Positions 9,753-18,830 of a DNA stretch of 64,000 nt are shown piece by piece. The stretch is taken from the NCBI RefSeq assembly GCF_900110145.1, contig NZ_FOCP01000017.1:1-64000 (forward strand), written 5' to 3'. The notes under the pieces are model-generated. The model made no database searches, was not told where the DNA came from, and saw only the letters and a program-made list of their open reading frames with translations. This DNA comes from Nitrosomonas marina. Its GTDB lineage: Bacteria > Pseudomonadota > Gammaproteobacteria > Burkholderiales > Nitrosomonadaceae. The position numbers and the translations under genes were made by a program. Position 1 is the first letter of the stretch; the number at the start of each line of letters is the position of its first letter.

Positions 9753-10484
9753 TCAGCCGTTCAGCTCGCCTTTTCGGATATCAATATCCGGTAATTCTTC
9801 GCCTTCCTGTGGTAGCAAACGCGGTATGGCTGTTCCTTCCAGATATAAATCTATCTCACGCTCCCGGCGTGTCACGAGCCCTTGCCACACTTTGCCGCCT
9901 GCGCGTATCCAGCGCCTGAATTGTGCAGGAACTTCGGAATGCTGTTGTGCATTAATTTTTTTGAGCAATGTTGATTTGTTGAAGTTGCCGCTGCCTACAT
10001 TAAAAACAAAATCTACCAATGCGGCATACTGGCCGTCAGTCAACTCGACAGATACTGCCTGCATCACTGAATATTTGGCCCAATTCATATCTTCAACAAG
10101 TAGCGCTTCACCCTGTTGTTCAGAGATGCCGGATTTGAATTCCTGTTTTTCAGTACCGTCACAGGCAGATTTTTTGATCAGATGTCCATAACCAATGGTG
10201 CAAAAACCAGCTGCATCATTATAAAGTCGGCCACGAAAGCCTTCTGAGATTTTGGTCAGTTCTATTCCCGGTGGATACACTTTCCTTAATTCAACACCTT
10301 CAGGAATCAGAGCGCGTGTTTCTTCCAAAAAAATACCGGGTGTCAAAGCGTCCGATATTTGCTCAACCGGTTGCTGTTTTTGTTGTTCCTGTTGTTCTTG
10401 TTCTTGCGGTTGATGTTCGGCACAACCTGATAACTGCATAAATAGCGTGATGCTGAGAATAATCAATATAATAGCTTTATGCAT
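9753..10484 (-). CDS. GH24 (T4-type) lysozyme lipoprotein
   Basis: 243 residues. A signal sequence ends in LSGC (Cys21), a lipobox, followed by a Gln/Glu-rich linker (about 23-45) and a glycoside hydrolase 24 domain. Glu81, Asp90 and Thr96 keep the spacing of the T4 lysozyme catalytic triad (11-20-26), within EGFRGRLYNDAAGFC and TIGYGHL. The DFVFNVGSGNFNKSTLL and FRRWIRAGGKVWQGLVTRRE segments are family hallmarks, including the C-terminal RR. It should cleave the MurNAc-GlcNAc bond of peptidoglycan. A membrane-tethered lysozyme differs from free phage endolysins and points to local cell-wall opening or remodelling. It follows the TPR-CHAT gene on the same strand after 255 nt. Confidence 0.85.
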   Translation of the reverse strand: MHKAIILIILSITLFMQLSGCAEHQPQEQEQQEQQKQQPVEQISDALTPGIFLEETRALIPEGVELRKVYPPGIELTKISEGFRGRLYNDAAGFCTIGYGHLIKKSACDGTEKQEFKSGISEQQGEALLVEDMNWAKYSVMQAVSVELTDGQYAALVDFVFNVGSGNFNKSTLLKKINAQQHSEVPAQFRRWIRAGGKVWQGLVTRREREIDLYLEGTAIPRLLPQEGEELPDIDIRKGELNG

Positions 10485-10739
10485 TTTTTCTCCTTTTAAT
10501 TGATACGATCAAACCATCTTGTTAAAAGTAACTTACGCTATGTTTTATAATTATTGCAGTCTTCTGCTATTCCGGACCTGAAGCAAATTTGTAGCTGTGT
10601 TCAGACCAGCCTCTCTGATCGATAATAATACTGTAAACATCGAATTGATGTTGTAAACATGTCAGGCTATCGCCCATGATGCAATAGTGCCAGATTTTGA
10701 AGTGGCCGGATACATTTTAGACCAACAATAATGAATCAT

Positions 10740-13538
10740 TTATAAGCCATTACCAATTAAAATGAAAGGTGCCCAGTAATACGGGTGAGTTGTGCGCTGA
10801 TTCTGAACCGGCGCCGCATTCTGCTCAAGCTGTACGCCTCGATCATCGCCTGGCATGGAGGTTACCGGAGATTCATTCAGCATGGATAGCTGCGCTTTCC
10901 TGAGTGCAGTTGCTTTTGTCGTGCCGGGCAGTCTGAGTTGCCTGTAAAATTGATTCATCAGTAGCTGCGTACCACGGTCATCAACTGACCATAATGAGGC
11001 GAGCGTAGATTTTGCGCCGGCGCTTTCCATGAGGAAGCCCAATCCCAGGATTTCCTCACCCTGGCCAAAAACTGCACCCAGGGCTGTTTCACAAGCGCTC
11101 AGCACAATCAAATCGATATTTGTCAGGCTCCATTCGTATTTAACCTGGTCAACGGTTACTCTTTCACCATTCCCGAACAGGATAAATGATTCATAAGCTT
11201 TTCCCGGCACCAGAGCCGCATGTGTAGCGAAATGGACGATGTTGAAGTGGTTGATATCAGTAATCACAACATCCGGCGTGAAATTTTTATCCAGAAGTTT
11301 GGTCATATCGGGATAAATTTCAGAGAGATTATTCACTTCTTCGCCGGCATAGCGTAACCCATTGAAATCATACGTCTGCTCTCCAATGGTAAATGTGTAA
11401 TTACCCGTGGTAAAAGCGGCCGCCAGTAATTTTGTTTCTTTGGCCGGACGGGTATCCAGGTCAGTTAGCGAAAATGCGGTAATGTTGTTAATGTTATAGC
11501 GTTTTACCAGCCATTGCTGGCCGTCATGCAGGGCCGCCAGGGGAATATATCGCAATATGCCATCCGGTGCATATAGAATGGTATCTGCATTGACCTCATT
11601 TAATATGTGTTCTACTGGTTTAATGAGCCAGCGATATAAACTGTGCGCATATGCCTGTACCGTGTCGTTACGCTCGATGAGCGCGGTTCGGAAATTCAAT
11701 ACCGTTCGGTTCAGTACCTGACGGTCAACGGGAACCGGGACGTGCAAGGGAGGGGTAAGTCCTGTTACCAGGACCAGTTCGATTCGGTCTTCCATGATCA
11801 ATGGATAAAGCAGTACAACATGATCTCCCAGTTGTTTTAAATTGTCACGCAATGGTCTTAACTGTTCCAGTGCGGGCATTTGCGTACGGACCTCGCGGCT
11901 GAGCTGATCGATCAGGTCCCGGATTTCATTGCTTTCGATGAAGCTGACAAACCCTCTTTGCAGCTGTCGCTCCTGTTTGATGAGTTGTTGCAGCCTTTCG
12001 TTTTGCGCGGCTGTGCGTTGGTCTCTAGCTATCTTGTGTAATACGGCCAGTTCTTTTCCCACCCGAATGGATTGCTGTAATAGCAGTGCATATTGCTTCT
12101 GGATCTGTTGCTCGGGTGATAGCATGGTGATTCCTGCTGCTGTTTGCGTGTTTCCGCGAACGGGGCCTAGAAATTGTGCGGCTTCCTGTATTTTTAATAA
12201 ATCCAGAATCTGCTGTGCTTCGATCACTCTGTCCTGCTGAAGCAATAAGTCAGCGAGTTTGCGGTAAAAATCCTGTACGCGGTTTAAATATGCTTTTTGT
12301 TCTTGTTGGGGCAGTATCTGGAGTTCTTCGCGTATCGATTCGCTGATATTGACAGCAAATTTGTAAAATACGATGGCCAGCGTTTTCTGTCCCGATTGTG
12401 TGAACAGATCGCCCATGTTGGCCAATGTAATTTTCTCGCTTTCACGGTCACCGGATTCATGCCAGATCAGCAGTGCCTTCTGAAAATAATCCAGTGCTGA
12501 CGCATGTCTGTTCATTTGCGCATAGACACTGCCGATACTGTCATAGGTTGCTGCAATCTGTATTCGAGTATGCAATTCTTCAAGAACCGGCAAGGCCTGA
12601 AACAAGGTTTCAAGCGCTTCTTCCTGCCGCCCCATTTCGCTGAGCAGCATACCAAGATTGTTACGGGTCTCCGCAGCGCCGAAACGGTCATGAGTTGTTT
12701 CACGCAAGGCGATAGCCTGCCTGAAGGCATCCAGTGCGATTGTATAATTCTGCAGCTCGGATTCGATATAACCGATATTGTGATATGCAGATGCAATACC
12801 TGCTGTGTTGCCGGCCTGCTGATAGATGGCCATGGCCTGATACTGATGGGTCAGCGCTTTGTCATATTGTCCCATTTCGGCATAAACCGAACTCAGGTTG
12901 GTATGAACGTTTCCCAAATCGATGGATGTCGCATGATCAGCTTCTGTAAATAGCTGCTGTGCCTGCTGATAGTGCGTAATGGCTTTGATATAGCGTCCCT
13001 GAGCGAGATAGGTGGCCGCAAGATTGCCCAGTGTACGGGCTCTGCCGAGCGTGTCGTTGTTAGCAACTCGTAATTCCAGCGCCTTGCTCAGATGTGCCCG
13101 GGATTTATCAATGTTGCCGGTTTTTTGATGAGCCAGTCCGAGCATGTTGTGCAAAATGGCACGGTCATGCGCGCTGCCGGTTTCCTGCAGTGCCAGTGCC
13201 TGCTCAAAGCTTTCAATGGCTGCACTGTTGTTCTGCAGCTTAAGATAGGCGCGCCCCAGTTTATAATAAAGATCAGCGCGCATTGCATCGCTTTGTTCAG
13301 ACGGCAAATAAGCCTGCGCATTCTGGTAATGTTTCAGTGCCGCTGGATAATCTTGTTTCTGGTATGCTGTAAAACCTGCATGGCGTTCGTACTCGGCACG
13401 ATCGGAAAACCGGCTGTCGATCAAATCATAAAACGATGAACAAGCTGCTGTAACTGCAATCAGTAGAAAAGAAATACAGCCTCTGACCACTCGAGACTGA
13501 TATAACGTACTGTTTGCATAGTTGCCGGCTGCACCCAC
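10740..13538 (-). CDS. TPR-CHAT protease lipoprotein
   Basis: 932 residues. The N-terminus has a hydrophobic stretch ending in VTAAC, a likely lipobox, so the protein is predicted to be a periplasm-facing lipoprotein. About ten tetratricopeptide repeats follow (roughly 55-430; recurring A-Y-x-x-A-L-x-x-Y/F-x-x-A), then a helical coiled-coil region (430-580) and a C-terminal CHAT domain. His773 in HFATHA and Cys816 in SACETALG are the expected catalytic dyad of this caspase-related family. The C-terminal HPYYWAPFILIGNGL is typical. GTG start at 13538, directly after the stop of the CFI-box gene, so it is the last gene of the FecR-caspase-CFI-CHAT operon. Substrate unknown; TPR arrays usually bind the activating partner. 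Confidence 0.88.
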   Translation of the reverse strand: MGAAGNYANSTLYQSRVVRGCISFLLIAVTAACSSFYDLIDSRFSDRAEYERHAGFTAYQKQDYPAALKHYQNAQAYLPSEQSDAMRADLYYKLGRAYLKLQNNSAAIESFEQALALQETGSAHDRAILHNMLGLAHQKTGNIDKSRAHLSKALELRVANNDTLGRARTLGNLAATYLAQGRYIKAITHYQQAQQLFTEADHATSIDLGNVHTNLSSVYAEMGQYDKALTHQYQAMAIYQQAGNTAGIASAYHNIGYIESELQNYTIALDAFRQAIALRETTHDRFGAAETRNNLGMLLSEMGRQEEALETLFQALPVLEELHTRIQIAATYDSIGSVYAQMNRHASALDYFQKALLIWHESGDRESEKITLANMGDLFTQSGQKTLAIVFYKFAVNISESIREELQILPQQEQKAYLNRVQDFYRKLADLLLQQDRVIEAQQILDLLKIQEAAQFLGPVRGNTQTAAGITMLSPEQQIQKQYALLLQQSIRVGKELAVLHKIARDQRTAAQNERLQQLIKQERQLQRGFVSFIESNEIRDLIDQLSREVRTQMPALEQLRPLRDNLKQLGDHVVLLYPLIMEDRIELVLVTGLTPPLHVPVPVDRQVLNRTVLNFRTALIERNDTVQAYAHSLYRWLIKPVEHILNEVNADTILYAPDGILRYIPLAALHDGQQWLVKRYNINNITAFSLTDLDTRPAKETKLLAAAFTTGNYTFTIGEQTYDFNGLRYAGEEVNNLSEIYPDMTKLLDKNFTPDVVITDINHFNIVHFATHAALVPGKAYESFILFGNGERVTVDQVKYEWSLTNIDLIVLSACETALGAVFGQGEEILGLGFLMESAGAKSTLASLWSVDDRGTQLLMNQFYRQLRLPGTTKATALRKAQLSMLNESPVTSMPGDDRGVQLEQNAAPVQNQRTTHPYYWAPFILIGNGL

Positions 13539-13539
13539 A

Positions 13540-14508
13540 TTAATTGGTATTGTATGATATTCGTCTGTTTCTTCGCAGCAAGAATGCTGCCAGCAAAACT
13601 GTCAGACTCACAACCAGAACTACAGGATGCTTGACGGCAAATACGAGCGGCCAGAGCAGTGTCCGTGTTACAGATCTGGCCGTTTCGTATTTGGAGATAA
13701 AGTCGGCAATCGGGGGCGAATAGGTCTCGTAAAAAGCGATGATGCTTCTGCCCCATACCGAGTCAGCCAGATGGTTATCTCTGAATTGTCTGAGAGTCTG
13801 TACTTCTCTTGCCAACGGGCTGCCATATGCGGCAGTGGCGATAAAGCAGGGGTGGCTCTGCCGGCGGTCGCCAATATTCGGTTGTCCAGGTCCGTATCCC
13901 GAATCGCTCAAATGATCCGCGTCATCGGCAAAACCTTGCTGGCCGGTCGTCATTTTTCGCATAATTGTCTGCTGGTTTTCCATATTTTCTATCTGGCCTT
14001 TCATATGATTTAACTGCTCATGCATCCGGCCTATTTCCAGTTGCAATTCCTGCCGGATTTGCGGTTGTGCAGTGTTTTCCAGAATGTGTTGTTTGTCTCT
14101 GATCTGGCGCTCGAGCTGCAGCGCATTATCGCGCACGTGATTGGTCTGTATTTTTAAATCATTTAATTCTCTTTGTATCTGTAATCGTTCGCTTTGATCT
14201 AATGGCTTTTGGATCAGGAGTCGTTCGGGTTCTCTGGTGGACGTGGTGGGTTCTGCTGCTGGTGTTCTTTTCTGGATACGTAGCGGTTCCCTGCTGCGTA
14301 ACGGTGCCCGATTGTCTGGCAGCTCCTGAATTTTCAGTTTGCGTGGCTGAATTACCTGGACCCTATCGGACTCAGTACGAATATCCGCAGGGAATCGCTT
14401 AATCATGCTGTCTTTTTCATCAGCATAAACGGCTGAAGAAAAAAACAACCAGAGAACGCAGTATGCTTTTACGTAAAGAACCGGTCTGATAAAAGTTGTA
14501 GTTAACAT
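13540..14508 (-). CDS. CFI-box-CTERM protein with coiled coil
   Basis: From the ATG at 14508 the product has a signal peptide (ending SSAVYA), a basic Pro-rich region with five short L-x-IQ units (KLKIQ, PLRIQ, RLLIQ, RLQIQ, DLKIQ), a coiled coil of about 80 residues, and then [11 protein letters not shown] followed by [14 protein letters not shown] and [13 protein letters not shown]. This Cys-Phe-Ile block is the CFI-box of CFI-box-CTERM proteins, whose function is not established. A final transmembrane helix ([16 protein letters not shown]) with RRNRR behind it would anchor the protein with its bulk in the periplasm. A TTG 15 codons upstream gives a longer frame but breaks the signal peptide. 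Third gene of the protease operon, 50 nt after the caspase gene. Confidence 0.75.
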   Translation of the reverse strand: MLTTTFIRPVLYVKAYCVLWLFFSSAVYADEKDSMIKRFPADIRTESDRVQVIQPRKLKIQELPDNRAPLRSREPLRIQKRTPAAEPTTSTREPERLLIQKPLDQSERLQIQRELNDLKIQTNHVRDNALQLERQIRDKQHILENTAQPQIRQELQLEIGRMHEQLNHMKGQIENMENQQTIMRKMTTGQQGFADDADHLSDSGYGPGQPNIGDRRQSHPCFIATAAYGSPLAREVQTLRQFRDNHLADSVWGRSIIAFYETYSPPIADFISKYETARSVTRTLLWPLVFAVKHPVVLVVSLTVLLAAFLLRRNRRISYNTN

Positions 14509-14557
14509 TGTAAAATTCCCGTGCTTGTTTTGTCCGGATTTGTCGATACGCAAAGAT

Positions 14558-16702
14558 TCAGTGATCCGGATCGATCACGCGCATCGTGATACTGCTTCTG
14601 GTCCATGCGGTATCAGTGTCGTCGGTCTCAACCGGCTGCGAGACACCACGCGTACCTTTCAGGTATTGGTCCAGTATTTTGTACAGACCGCTTTTGTTAT
14701 CGCCGGCGCGTTCCACTGCGGACTGCGTCAGTCGGGACCATGGTACCGGATTGGTTTCCTGCGTTCCGAAAACAACAATCTGGTCTTCAATATTCAATGG
14801 CTCTGAAGCGATGAATGTCTCGCCCCTGGCCGCAAAAACTGCTTCTTCACCCGGACCCAGCGGTATCGCTGTTCCATCGGCCGGTAAACCAAAAATACTG
14901 CCGTCCGTTGATAAAATCAGACCGCCCACCAGCAAACGAACGGGTGATTTCTCACTGAGTCTTATTTTGACATTCCATCTGTAGCAGAGCGGAATTTCCT
15001 GGGCTGCAATTGCATTGGGGGGGGCCTGCCGCCAATTTAAGTCATGCGCGCAATGATCCTGTTTGTCAGCAGGTACCAGTTGTACCTGAAGTGTGTCCTG
15101 GTCTGCGAACAGACTGCCGCCTTCACCACGCAATGTACTCAGTACCCGCTGCAGGGCATGCAGCCGCAAATTTTCAATGACGCTGTCTTCCTCGTTGAAA
15201 CGGTTCCTGACCCGGTTCTCCGGACCGCTGACGATGTATTGGCCATTGTCATAGCTGATTTCAAAAACACCATTATCCTTGACTAACTGGACCATGTTTT
15301 TAGCGTCCTGATTCTGATCAAGGCTCGCATTGATCAGCTGTGCCTTTTCGGCCGTAATGCCGCCTTGCTCGGTGTGCGGGCGAAGCGTGACTTTAAGTAC
15401 ACGCTGGGTACTGCCGGGTCTCGATAAGATCGCCAGATCGCCCGGGCGGATTGGCGCTGTATCAACCAACCTGGAAATAATCCGGGCCGTGGCATTCAAT
15501 CGCGTGCTTTCTTCCACGATAATGATCGCTTTGGCCTTGGTCGGGTCATGCAGGTCAGTACCTTTCACGAAACCATCGTACACTCTGAATTCAGCACCTG
15601 TATCAATACCGGGCAGGGGAAACCCGCCCAGTTTAAGTTGTGGCGCAGTTTCAATCACTTCCCAGGCCAGTGGTAATTTTCTGTTGACGCCGGCAAATAC
15701 CGTACGCTGCAGATTTCCCTGGAAATAGGGTATCTGGTAGCTTTCTGCCTTTACCAGCGGCCGGATCTGTCGGGCTGCCTGCGCATAAGTCAATTGGGTA
15801 GCGTTTACCTGTCCGAATGTGGTCAGGATTGCATCGGTAAAGATACCGCGTGAATTTTTTTCCAGTGCAACCGTCCCGTCGCCTGCGGCTGTAAAAACGA
15901 CGATACCGGGCAGTGATTTTGTAATCCAGCCGGTTTTCTGACTGTTTGCAGGTGATTTTGAGGTTGAGCCGCGTTTGATAATGGTTTCGGTTCCGGTTTT
16001 ATTTTCAGTTTCGGATTCCGGTGGCGGGATATAACGGGACAAAAATTCCGTATCACCGCGCAACGCGGTGCCCGAATTGCAGGAATCCAGAAATAAAGTA
16101 ATGTGGCGGGTCTTCTGATGCAGGCGGGTCAGTAATTCGTCGAATTCGTCGTCGGTAAAATCCTTGATTCCGCTGTCTCTGGCATCATGAAAAACGAATG
16201 TTTCATCCATGCCATCAGACTCGTCTCCATTATGGTCCCGTGTTTGTGAACCGTGTCCCGCATAGTAAAAAACCACCTCATCGTTCGGTTTTGCCCGGTC
16301 GATCAGAAAACTGGAGAAAAAATGTTTAAAATTCGCCGTTGTGGCTGCATCATCTATTAATACGCAGACATTCTCTTTCGGAAAATCATAACCGTTCGGG
16401 CCAGTCAGCAATTGATAGATTCGTTTTGCGTCTTGTGGCGGACCGGGAAGATCGGGTATTTTCGTGCTTTTATACTGCCCGACGCCTACAATCAGCGCGA
16501 GACGGCGGATACCGTCTTCTGATGACACCACGTTCTTCGTAGCGCACGCTTTTGATAAAGCGGTCGCGTCAGGTGCCGCATGACCTTGCGAGGCGTGTAT
16601 GCCCGACAGCAGACAAAGCATGACTGTATAGAATACGGCGTTCAATACAATCTGTCGGATTACAGAAGAGGTATGAAAAGTGGAATTGTTTGCAGTGTTC
16701 AT
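14558..16702 (-). CDS. Exported caspase-fold (C14/metacaspase-like) protease
   Basis: 714 residues. A signal peptide (cleavage near GHAAPDA) precedes a caspase-fold catalytic domain (about 60-340). [14 protein letters not shown] starts the fold, His150 lies in YYAGHGSQ and Cys208 in LDSCNSGT, the expected catalytic pair. An acidic DESDGMDE loop follows the His, as in metacaspases that use calcium and cut after Arg/Lys, but the specificity here is inferred. The C-terminal half (about 360-714) is beta-rich, with a VRLLVGG-type strand block near 590-650 similar to domains attached to bacterial caspases. Bacterial caspase-fold enzymes are often linked to regulated cell death or protein processing; a signal peptide places this one outside the cytoplasm. 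Second gene of the operon, 122 nt after the FecR-like gene. Confidence 0.85.
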   Translation of the reverse strand: MNTANNSTFHTSSVIRQIVLNAVFYTVMLCLLSGIHASQGHAAPDATALSKACATKNVVSSEDGIRRLALIVGVGQYKSTKIPDLPGPPQDAKRIYQLLTGPNGYDFPKENVCVLIDDAATTANFKHFFSSFLIDRAKPNDEVVFYYAGHGSQTRDHNGDESDGMDETFVFHDARDSGIKDFTDDEFDELLTRLHQKTRHITLFLDSCNSGTALRGDTEFLSRYIPPPESETENKTGTETIIKRGSTSKSPANSQKTGWITKSLPGIVVFTAAGDGTVALEKNSRGIFTDAILTTFGQVNATQLTYAQAARQIRPLVKAESYQIPYFQGNLQRTVFAGVNRKLPLAWEVIETAPQLKLGGFPLPGIDTGAEFRVYDGFVKGTDLHDPTKAKAIIIVEESTRLNATARIISRLVDTAPIRPGDLAILSRPGSTQRVLKVTLRPHTEQGGITAEKAQLINASLDQNQDAKNMVQLVKDNGVFEISYDNGQYIVSGPENRVRNRFNEEDSVIENLRLHALQRVLSTLRGEGGSLFADQDTLQVQLVPADKQDHCAHDLNWRQAPPNAIAAQEIPLCYRWNVKIRLSEKSPVRLLVGGLILSTDGSIFGLPADGTAIPLGPGEEAVFAARGETFIASEPLNIEDQIVVFGTQETNPVPWSRLTQSAVERAGDNKSGLYKILDQYLKGTRGVSQPVETDDTDTAWTRSSITMRVIDPDH

Positions 16703-16824
16703 AAATTTCCTTTCGCAGGCTTCAACCGATAGATCCGATAGATGAATCCATGCAATGACAGCATCCGGTTACTCGAATCGGCTGAAATATTCGATAACGT
16801 TAATCTGCATTGCAGATCGTTTTT

Positions 16825-17679
16825 TTAATCCGGATAATTATCGCCTCTATCATAACCTTGTGGTGTGCCGCCGCTGCCTCCGGATTTGCCGCGCAAAATG
16901 GCAGCGACAATACCCGCGGCAACACCGGCGCCTACAAGCACTTTAACCCAGCTGACTTCGCTTTTGTAAAACGTGTAGTTGTCTCTCCAGCGAATTCGCC
17001 TTTCAATCTCTTCATAAGAAACCGGCCGCGGTCCGATAATTGAGTCGGCTGTCAGGATAATTTCCTCGCCGCTATTGACGATAGCACTTTGGGCCGGATC
17101 AATGCGCAGTGACGACTTGAGCAGTCCGCGCAATACTGTAATCTCAGTGCGTTGACCGGACACGTTTATATGGTATATGGTATCCCGCGTTCTGGCAGAA
17201 GCATGTGTCGTGATGATACTGTATTCACAATTTGCGGTGTCGCCGTACCCATTGCCTATAGAGAACTCCCGGATTTGTATCGAGCAGATACCGTCATCAT
17301 CCTTAAATTCAATGCGCGCGCTGCTTTGGGGACCTGTACTTACAAATGAATTATTTTCAATGTCCGCTGTATCTTTTACCGGCTCGCCATTTACAAGAAC
17401 CCGGTTGCCTGCAGCATATAAAATCCCGATTTCCTCATTGTCTCTCTTCGCCATGTGATTGAAACGAGGGTCGGTGTTTTCGTCCTGCTCCCAGAATCCG
17501 CCTGCAGTTGACACATTCCGATTCGCAACCGGTACGGTAGAACAACCACCCAGCATTAATACGAGCAGCAGAAGTAAGAGGGTATTGCAGTCAGGCAGAA
17601 GAAAAGCGGATGAATTAAGACTCGGCTTGTCTTCCTTCCCGACGGGCGGTGAAATGAATATGCAGCTTATCTTTTTCAT
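16825..17679 (-). CDS. FecR-like lipoprotein
   Basis: 284 residues. A signal sequence ends in LMLGGC, a lipobox. The central region (about 95-225) follows the FecR-type pattern: GNRVLVNGEPV, a SFVSTGPQSSARIEFKDD block, then ITTHASARTRD and a TEITVLRGLL strand. FecR-like domains outside iron uptake commonly occur in envelope proteins that sense or display signals. Near the C-terminus a Gly/Ala-rich helix (VLVGAGVAAGIVAAIL) could insert in a membrane, followed by a Gly-rich tail. The start at 17679 has AGGAGG eight bases upstream; an ATG four bases earlier is in another frame that stops soon. First gene of the caspase-CHAT operon. An 18-bp inverted repeat lies just upstream. Confidence 0.72.
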   Translation of the reverse strand: MKKISCIFISPPVGKEDKPSLNSSAFLLPDCNTLLLLLLVLMLGGCSTVPVANRNVSTAGGFWEQDENTDPRFNHMAKRDNEEIGILYAAGNRVLVNGEPVKDTADIENNSFVSTGPQSSARIEFKDDDGICSIQIREFSIGNGYGDTANCEYSIITTHASARTRDTIYHINVSGQRTEITVLRGLLKSSLRIDPAQSAIVNSGEEIILTADSIIGPRPVSYEEIERRIRWRDNYTFYKSEVSWVKVLVGAGVAAGIVAAILRGKSGGSGGTPQGYDRGDNYPD

Positions 17680-17700
17680 TCATTTGTCCTCCTGTAGTCG

Positions 17701-17747
17701 TCTTCTGGAACTGTTTTAACAACATATGGTAAAACAGTTCCAGAAGA
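17701..17747. repeat. Perfect 18-bp inverted repeat before the FecR-caspase-CHAT operon
   Basis: TCTTCTGGAACTGTTTTA (17701-17718) and TAAAACAGTTCCAGAAGA (17730-17747) pair without mismatch around an 11-nt loop. On the minus strand this sits 22 nt before the FecR-like start codon, just ahead of its Shine-Dalgarno. No T-run follows. It may be a 5'-UTR hairpin controlling the operon, an operator, or a remnant of a mobile element. Confidence 0.8.
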
Positions 17748-18111
17748 GCAACGCAAGCCAGCCATATCTTCACAGACGCTGTAAAAGGCATATTGCTGTG
17801 TATGTTGCTGCTATTCATTCGGTTCCAGGCCTCGTATTCCGACCCATATAACGCGATTCGATTATCACGGGTAGCTTTCAGAAGGCAAGCAGTTGACTAC
17901 TGTTATAGAGACAAATGGCGTACTTTGTCAACAGTTTTCTGGGTGGTTGTGTTACGGCATTGTTACTGTCATAAGTCTTAAGGTAAGGGTTCTGCTGGGT
18001 ATAAACGGCTTCGCAATGGCTATAAATCAAGGAAAGTCATTGAATCGATTATGGAAGATCGTATGGGTGGCATCATGTGCAATTACAAGAAACCACTTCT
18101 ATTGACTCACG
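17748..18111. other. Intergenic stretch, 364 nt
   Basis: No supported gene. Small frames on the plus strand lack ribosome binding sites and protein-like composition. It should contain the promoter for the minus-strand operon that starts at 17679. Confidence 0.45.
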
Positions 18112-18489
18112 CTAAAGCTTGTCGTGAGCAGGCAGTGCCAGGGCCGCCAGAAACGGTGAAAGCAGCACTGCTATTACAAAGCATACAAGAAATGCGAAGA
18201 CAGAAGGATCGCCAACGTAATGGAAAAAAAGACTGGACATAAAAAATAGGATGATGAACAGGAGTATGATGCCTAATGCAAGATTGATGCCGGCTTTTCC
18301 TTTCTTCGTGGCGTAATAGCTATCCATAAAGGCAGTTACCGGCCACAGAAACCATGTGGCCAATGCGCTTCCTATTTTTCCTTTCAATACATAATCTTTT
18401 TTATGTGTTGACGGCGCAGCGAAATCGTATCCGATGAGAGCAATGCCAGTTGCCAGGTAGGCAATGACAAAAGGCGCAGTTATTTCCAT
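18112..18489 (-). CDS. Small polytopic membrane protein, unknown
   Basis: 125 residues with four predicted transmembrane helices: near 5-24, about 44-58 (ATWFLWPVTAFMD), about 68-90 (NLALGIILLFIILFFMSSLFF) and about 95-118. A charged loop (STHKKDYVLKGK) links the first two. No family recognised. It lies 341 nt downstream of the second TPR-CHAT gene on the same strand and could belong to its transcription unit or be independent. ATG at 18489 preceded by a GAAGAGAAAA purine run that could serve as ribosome binding site. Confidence 0.55.
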   Translation of the reverse strand: MEITAPFVIAYLATGIALIGYDFAAPSTHKKDYVLKGKIGSALATWFLWPVTAFMDSYYATKKGKAGINLALGIILLFIILFFMSSLFFHYVGDPSVFAFLVCFVIAVLLSPFLAALALPAHDKL

Positions 18490-18830
18490 TTTCTCTTCCA
18501 GAAATCCTAACGAATAGTGATGCTGGGTTTATACCATACATTCGAAAGGTTGACATACTCTCCCGGCAATAGCAGGTGTTCTAACCTAATCGATGGCCAG
18601 GGAAAAGAAGAGTGCAGGATACTACGCAGCTGTGGATATGCCGACCAGACTGAACAGGTATTTTGCCTTCGGCTTGTTATCGGCTTTACGGTTCTTCACT
18701 GAATTTAGACTGGATTCCATTCGCGCTGCAATGTGTCTGCAGTTTTAACAAGATTGGGGTAAATGCTTACGTTGAGCAATGTAACTACACGAAAAGCGGA
18801 TCAGGCAGATGCCGGTTTATCAATGAAACA
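18490..18830. other. Intergenic stretch, 341 nt
   Basis: No convincing gene, terminator or repeat seen on either strand. Confidence 0.45.
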
